Shown: positions 60,013 through 64,000 of the stretch, piece after piece | How positions within the stretch are numbered: the stretch's first letter is position 1 | Layout of the letters: every line of letters begins with the position of its first letter | Assembly: GCF_030124145.1 (NCBI RefSeq) | Contig: NZ_JASKMS010000016.1 | Span: 124,001 to 188,000 of the forward strand | Origin: Streptomyces sp. 378 | GTDB lineage: Bacteria; Actinomycetota; Actinomycetes; Streptomycetales; Streptomycetaceae | DNA length: 64,000 nt | Reading direction: 5' to 3' | Notes under the pieces: model-generated | Seen by the model: only the letters and a program-made list of their open reading frames with translations | What the model was told of the DNA's origin: nothing | The model's database searches: none | Translations under genes and position numbers: made by a program

Positions 60013-60516
60013 TCAGGCCAGCTGGGCCTCGATCGCGGCCACGACCTGCGCCGAGTCCGGCTCGGTCTGCGGCGAGAAGCGGGCGACCACCCGGCCGTCG
60101 CGGCCGATGAGGAACTTCTCGAAGTTCCAGCGGATGTCCCCGCTGTGGCCCTCGGCGTCGGCGAAGCCGGTCAGGCGGTCGTACAGCGGGTGCCGCCCCT
60201 CGCCGTTGACCTCGACCTTCTCGGTCATCGGGAAGGTCACGCCGTACGTCGCCGAGCAGAACTCGGCGATCTCGTCGGCACTGCCGGGCTCCTGCCCCAG
60301 GAACTGGTTGCAGGGCACACCGAGGACGCTGAAGCCGCGCGCGGCGTACTGCTCGTGAAGCTTCTCCATGCCCGTGTACTGCGGGGTCAGGCCGCACTTG
60401 GAGGCGACGTTCACCACGAGCAGCACCTTGCCCGCGTACTGGGACAGGTCGGCGGAACCGCCCTGCAGGGCACCGATCTCGACATCGAGGGGAGAGGAAC
60501 CGTTGGTAGTCGTCAT
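60013..60516 (-). CDS. Glutathione peroxidase family, thioredoxin-dependent peroxidase
   Basis: A 167-residue GPx. Peroxidatic Cys41 (ASKCGLTPQY), Gln71 in PCNQF and the WNFEKF tryptophan are all present. A resolving cysteine (Cys87 in EFCSATYG) suggests the two-Cys, thioredoxin-reduced type rather than glutathione, which streptomycetes lack. It detoxifies organic hydroperoxides in the cytosol. It lies ten bp from the stop of the winged-helix gene on the same strand. Confidence 0.94.
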   Translation of the reverse strand: MTTTNGSSPLDVEIGALQGGSADLSQYAGKVLLVVNVASKCGLTPQYTGMEKLHEQYAARGFSVLGVPCNQFLGQEPGSADEIAEFCSATYGVTFPMTEKVEVNGEGRHPLYDRLTGFADAEGHSGDIRWNFEKFLIGRDGRVVARFSPQTEPDSAQVVAAIEAQLA

Positions 60517-60525
60517 GAGCAGACC

Positions 60526-61518
60526 CTAGCTCCGCCGGGTGCCGGGCCGGTCGCGGGCCTCGGTGGCCTCCACCAGCACCCGCCCCGCCGCCGTCCGCGA
60601 GTACAGCACCGACCTGCCCGCCCTGCGCCGCTCCACCAGACCGGCGTCCAGCAGCACCCGCAGATGCCGCCCGACCGAGCCGAGCCCCTGCCCGGTCACG
60701 GCGACCAGCTGGCTGGTGCTCAGGGGCGAGCCGAGCCGGACCAGCACACCGGCGCGGGCCGCGCCGAGCAGCGCGCCGAGGCTCGCGGGCACCGGCCTGC
60801 CGCCGGGATCGGCCAGCGCCCCCGTGCACGGGTAGACCAGCGCGTACCGGGCCGTCCCCTCCCAGGCCACCCAGCCGACGCGCTGCGTCGTGACGGGCAC
60901 GAACACCAGCTCGGCGCCGGACAGCTCACGCGGCGGGTACTCGCGCGCGTTGACCTGGAGCCGGTTCTCCCCGAGCCACTGCGTCCCCGGCCGCAGCGTG
61001 TCCAGCGCGGACGCCCAGCCGCCACTGCTGACCTGTGCGGTCCGCGCGACCACATCCGCTTCGAGGACGCGCCGCCGCTGGGGCCAGTACGGCCGTACCG
61101 CCGTCGTCCAGACGTACGTCAGCAGGTCCGCGGCACGCTCCGGGAGGTCGTCCCGGTGCAGCGGGGCCGGGACCGGGCCGCGCAGCGAGACGGTGAGGTC
61201 CGTGCGGGCCGCCGCCGGATCGGCCGCCCGCACCCGAGCGACCCCCTGCTCGAAGGTCTCCCCGTCGCGCGGGGTGGGGGAGAGGAAGTCGGCCGTCCAT
61301 TCCCGCCCGATCCCGGCGCCGATCAGCCGCGCGGTCACCGGGTCCCGCGCCAGCCGCCGCCGGTAGGCCGGCAGATGGGCGTCGAGCCACCGTCGCTCGC
61401 CCGGATGCGCCGCCTCGGCCGCCTGCAACAGCCGCAGACTCGCGAAGGCCTCGGCGAACGGCGAGATCACGAACCGGCTCCCGGCCAGGGTGTCGGCGTT
61501 GATCTGCCACCAGCCCAC
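60526..61518 (-). CDS. ArsR-type winged-helix regulator with large N-terminal domain
   Basis: A 330-residue protein whose last 80 residues are a winged helix (SLGALLGAARAGVLVRLGSPLSTSQLVAVTGQGLGSVGRHLRVLLDAGLVERRRAGRSVLYS). The first 240 residues form an effector domain I cannot assign, of the DUF5937-like type. It is divergent from an MFS gene; a GTTTCGC-N6-GCGAAAC palindrome lies in between, its probable target. Confidence 0.85.
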   Translation of the reverse strand: MGWWQINADTLAGSRFVISPFAEAFASLRLLQAAEAAHPGERRWLDAHLPAYRRRLARDPVTARLIGAGIGREWTADFLSPTPRDGETFEQGVARVRAADPAAARTDLTVSLRGPVPAPLHRDDLPERAADLLTYVWTTAVRPYWPQRRRVLEADVVARTAQVSSGGWASALDTLRPGTQWLGENRLQVNAREYPPRELSGAELVFVPVTTQRVGWVAWEGTARYALVYPCTGALADPGGRPVPASLGALLGAARAGVLVRLGSPLSTSQLVAVTGQGLGSVGRHLRVLLDAGLVERRRAGRSVLYSRTAAGRVLVEATEARDRPGTRRS

Positions 61519-61537
61519 CGGCCACCTCCTCCCCGAG

Positions 61538-61557
61538 GTTTCGCGTCAGTGCGAAAC
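61538..61557. promoter_or_regulatory. Palindromic operator in the ArsR-MFS divergent promoter
   Basis: GTTTCGC-GTCAGT-GCGAAAC: perfect 7-bp arms with a 6-base centre, 20 bp upstream of the regulator start and 39 bp upstream of the MFS start. A dimeric winged-helix protein could repress both genes here. Confidence 0.65.
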
Positions 61558-61595
61558 AGTAACCGCGCGAGTGAGGGCGCCGAAGACTCCGCCCC

Positions 61596-62798
61596 ATGCG
61601 CAGCTACCGCGAACTGTTCCGAACCCCCGAGATCACCCCGTTCCTCCTCGCCGCGTCCGCGCAGACGGTCGCCCAGACCATGGGCGGACTGGCCCTGGGC
61701 ACCCTGGTGTACCGGGCGACCGCGTCACCGCTGCTGTCCGCGGTGAGCATGTTCGGCTCGTCGCTGGTGCAGGTGCTGGGCGCGACCTTCCTGCTATCCG
61801 CGGCCGACCGGCTGCCGCCGCGTGCCGCCCTGACCGCCCTGCCCCTGCTGTTCGCGGCGGCCACGGCCGCCCTGGCCCTGCCCGGTCTGCCCGTCGGGGC
61901 GATCTTCGCGATCGTCCTCGCCAAAGGGCTGGTGGAGTCGGTGGGCGGGGGAGTGTGCTGGGGCCTGCTCAACGAGATCCTCGCCAAGGACGGCTATCTG
62001 CTCGGCCGCTCGGTCTTCAACATGATGAGCGGCCTCATGCAGATCACCGGCTACGCGACCGGCGGCGCGCTCGTGGCCCTGCTGTCCCCCCGGCTGTCGC
62101 TGCTGGCGGCCGCCGCCCTGTACGCCCTGGCGGCCGTGGTCGTCCGCCTCGGCCTGACCCGCCGCCCGCCCCGTACGACGGGCCGCCCCTCGGTGTCGGC
62201 GACCTGGCGCGCCAACGCGCTGCTCTGGTCCTGCTCGCCCCGCCGCCAGGTCTTCCTGGCCCTGTGGATCCCCAACGGCCTCGTCGTCGGCTGCGAATCC
62301 CTCTACGTCTCCTACGCGCCCGCCTCCGCCGGCACCCTCTTCGCCTGCGCCGCGCTGGGCATGCTGGCCGGGGACGTGCTGGTCGGCCGGGTGCTCCCAC
62401 CGGGCCTGCGCTCCCGCCTGGGCTTCCCTCTCCTGCTGCTCCTCGCCCTCCCCTATGTGCCGTTCCTGCTGCACCCGGCGCTTCCCCTCGCGGCGGCCGC
62501 CGTCACGCTGGCCTCCGTCGGGTTCGGCGCGAGCCTCGTGCAGCAGGAACGACTGGTGGCCCTCACACCCGACGGGCTCACGGGCCATGCCCTGGGGCTG
62601 CACTCGGCGGGCATGCTCACGATGCAGGGAGTGGCCGCGGCGCTGGCGGGGACACTCGCTCAACTGACCTCCCCTGCCGGGGCGATGACCGCGCTGGCCG
62701 TCGGGTCGGCGGCAGTGACGTCGCTGCTGATGGGCGCGGCGAAGCGGGAGGAGCTCGGACGGCGCGCTGCTGAGACGAGCCCGCCGGGCGGCTCCTGA
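61596..62798 (+). CDS. MFS transporter
   Basis: A 400-residue 12-helix protein of the major facilitator superfamily; it begins MRSYRELFRTPEITPFLLAASAQTVAQTMGGLALGTLVY. Many loops carry arginine (RRPPRTTGRPS, the central loop at about residues 185-200). The direction is probably export. The divergent ArsR-type gene suggests it is induced by its own substrate. Its end is 12 bp from the convergent MarR gene. Confidence 0.9.
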   Translation: MRSYRELFRTPEITPFLLAASAQTVAQTMGGLALGTLVYRATASPLLSAVSMFGSSLVQVLGATFLLSAADRLPPRAALTALPLLFAAATAALALPGLPVGAIFAIVLAKGLVESVGGGVCWGLLNEILAKDGYLLGRSVFNMMSGLMQITGYATGGALVALLSPRLSLLAAAALYALAAVVVRLGLTRRPPRTTGRPSVSATWRANALLWSCSPRRQVFLALWIPNGLVVGCESLYVSYAPASAGTLFACAALGMLAGDVLVGRVLPPGLRSRLGFPLLLLLALPYVPFLLHPALPLAAAAVTLASVGFGASLVQQERLVALTPDGLTGHALGLHSAGMLTMQGVAAALAGTLAQLTSPAGAMTALAVGSAAVTSLLMGAAKREELGRRAAETSPPGGS

Positions 62799-62809
62799 GG
62801 GGGTGTCCG

Positions 62810-63307
62810 CTAGTCCGTGCCGGTGCCGGTGCCGGTGCCGGTCACCGGAAGCGGCCCGGCCTCGACGAACACCTCGGGAACCTCGTTGTCCACCACGACC
62901 CGGGACAGCAGCACGGCCAGCCGGCCCCGCTCGGCGGCGCTCAGCCCGGACGGCAGGGCCTCCATGCGGCGGCAGGTCTCGGCGTAGAACGTCCGCGCGA
63001 GCGCGGCCCCTTCGTCCGTCAGGCCCACTCGCACGGCCCGTCCGTCGCGGGGGTCGGCCTCCCGCCGTACCAGTCCCCGCCGGGCCGTCCGGTCCACCAG
63101 CCCGGTCAGGCTCGACTTCGCCAGCCCGAGGGTCTCGCCGAGCTCGCTCATCCCGTAGGGCTGGGCCATCAGCACGCACAGCAACTGGCCCTGCTGCGGA
63201 GTCAGTCCGTGGGCCCGGCTGGTCTCCGCGTACACACCGTCGACCAGGAACGCCGCGCGTACCAGCGCGGCGACGACCCCCACCTGCCCGGCTGCCCCGT
63301 TCCCCAT
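62810..63307 (-). CDS. MarR-family transcriptional regulator
   Basis: A 165-residue protein with a MarR winged helix (about residues 35-100; LTPQQGQLLCVLMAQPYGMSELGETLGLAKSSLTGLVDRTARRGLVRREADPRDGRAVRVGLTDEG). The C-terminus is a Thr-Gly repeat encoded by GGTGCC-type hexamers. ATG 63307 starts MGNGAAGQVG. The palindrome at 63319-63332 is the likely autoregulatory site. Confidence 0.93.
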   Translation of the reverse strand: MGNGAAGQVGVVAALVRAAFLVDGVYAETSRAHGLTPQQGQLLCVLMAQPYGMSELGETLGLAKSSLTGLVDRTARRGLVRREADPRDGRAVRVGLTDEGAALARTFYAETCRRMEALPSGLSAAERGRLAVLLSRVVVDNEVPEVFVEAGPLPVTGTGTGTGTD

Positions 63308-63318
63308 CGGGTCAGGGT

Positions 63319-63332
63319 ACCGACCGGTCAGT
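63319..63332. promoter_or_regulatory. Candidate MarR operator palindrome
   Basis: ACCGACCGGTCAGT: near-perfect dyad (13 of 14 bases with one mismatch pair), 12 bp upstream of the marR ATG, consistent with autorepression. Confidence 0.5.
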
Positions 63333-63351
63333 CCCGTGAGGGGCGGGCGGG

Positions 63352-64000
63352 TCACTCCTCCTCCGGGGCCTCGCCCTCGATGAGGCGTTCCGCGATGTCG
63401 TCGGCCCACTCCTGGGCCCAGCGGCGCAGTTCGGGTACGGCGGCGGCGTCGAGACCGTGGACGGTGAAGGCCCTGTCGTCCAGCCAGTCCGTGCCGGTCA
63501 GCCGGGCCTGGAGGTCGGTGAGGTCGAAGCTGTCGGGTGCGTGGCGGCGGCCGAGTTCCTCCAGTTCGGGGCGGCTCCAGCGGGCCGAGGCGGCGTGCAC
63601 GTCGACCAGGTCGCGTGCGAGTCCGCGGTCGGCCAGGTCCCGTACCCGGGTGCCGACCAGGTCGTCGAGGGAGAGCGCCGGACCGAGCTCCGTCGGCACG
63701 GGCGGGCGCCACAGCATCTCCTTGTGGACGCCGACCTCGCACTCCGCGCCGCTCGCCGCGTCGGTGACCAGGAACTGGGCGGACAGCGGCTCGGTCTCCA
63801 GGGTCCGCACGAGCCAGCCGCGCCCCACGAGCCCGGATCGGACGCTGCCGGCGATCACCTCCATCGCGGCCGGGTGCTCGGTGGCCACGTCCACGTCCCG
63901 CCCGGCCCGCTCCACCAGGCCGTGCGCCAGCACCGCGTAGCCGCCGGCGAGGACGAGAGCGTAGGCCTCACCCACCGCCAGCAGATCACCGAGAAGCCGG
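63352..64000 (-). CDS. Nucleotidyltransferase AbiEii-type protein (5' end beyond the window)
   Basis: At least 207 residues; the frame runs on through the right edge, so the true start is outside. It has the AbiEii-like nucleotidyltransferase beginning ALVLAGGYAVLAHGLVERAGRDVDVAT (G-G then D-x-D metal motif) and later SLDDLVGTRVRDLADRGLARDLVDV. The family includes type IV toxin-antitoxin toxins and housekeeping nucleotidyltransferases; no antitoxin gene is visible within the window. Confidence 0.75.
   Translation of the reverse strand, partial: RLLGDLLAVGEAYALVLAGGYAVLAHGLVERAGRDVDVATEHPAAMEVIAGSVRSGLVGRGWLVRTLETEPLSAQFLVTDAASGAECEVGVHKEMLWRPPVPTELGPALSLDDLVGTRVRDLADRGLARDLVDVHAASARWSRPELEELGRRHAPDSFDLTDLQARLTGTDWLDDRAFTVHGLDAAAVPELRRWAQEWADDIAERLIEGEAPEEE

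Noticed and set aside
1..64000. CRISPR arrays, tRNA and rRNA genes, prophage or polyketide/NRPS genes
   Set aside because: None was seen. The repeats found are a 78-bp minisatellite and a coding duplication, without spacer structure.

Overview
The window is high-GC actinomycete chromosome, almost certainly Streptomyces. Strong third-position GC bias, frequent GTG starts, ATGA/GTGA gene overlaps, XRE-DUF5753/DUF397 pairs and the antibiotic-regulatory block kbpA-afsK / afsS-afsR all point there. The order tetR-kbpA-afsK ... afsS-afsR ... fbiC ... DD-carboxypeptidase ... XRE ... glutathione peroxidase follows, as far as I recall, the SCO4421-SCO4444 part of the S. coelicolor core chromosome. No rRNA, tRNA, CRISPR array or biosynthetic megasynthase was seen.

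Layout. 0-9.3 kb: flavin monooxygenase, DoxX and DUF35 proteins, a 78-bp tandem repeat, two GNATs, flavin/F420 oxidoreductases, a thiolase-like protein, an acyl-CoA dehydrogenase and a Ddn-like protein. 9.4-13.4 kb: TetR regulator, kbpA and afsK. 13.5-19.9 kb: a truncated GNAT remnant, then epoxide hydrolase, enoyl-CoA hydratase, DUF35, thiolase, acyl-CoA synthetase and SMP-30. 20.1-23.6 kb: afsS and afsR with the AfsR-box-like repeats between them. 23.8-35.3 kb: catabolic genes (amidohydrolases, luciferase-like F420 enzymes, SDR, ALDH), a PHP phosphoesterase and an IS200/IS605-type remnant. 35.6-42.3 kb: fbiC, then cell-envelope genes (GT-C-like, GtrA, GT2, a YkuD-like protein). 42.4-46.4 kb: a STAND-TPR ATPase with DUF397, XRE and HATPase genes. 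46.6-53.2 kb: barrel protein, SDR, symporter, an ADP-ribosylglycohydrolase-like protein and a polytopic membrane protein. 53.4-64 kb: DD-carboxypeptidase, GPP34, XRE/DUF397, MerR, glutathione peroxidase, ArsR/MFS, MarR and an edge-truncated AbiEii-like gene.

The main discovery-type signal is a 17-bp palindrome, consensus TCTGACGNNNCGTCAGA, found at nine places between 1.5 and 47.5 kb. Every copy sits beside a lipid, acyl-CoA or redox gene and none beside the afs or housekeeping genes. At several sites a TAnnnT -10 element runs into the left edge of the palindrome, so it reads as a repressor operator. It defines a dispersed acyl-CoA/F420 catabolic regulon woven around the afsK-afsR locus. The TetR gene beside kbpA is the only TetR gene in the window and carries a weak version of the site over its own start codon. 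Six predicted F420- or deazaflavin-type enzymes lie within about 30 kb upstream of fbiC, which makes the F420 precursor. The truncated GNAT next to afsK suggests that the catabolic block between afsK and afsS was inserted there.
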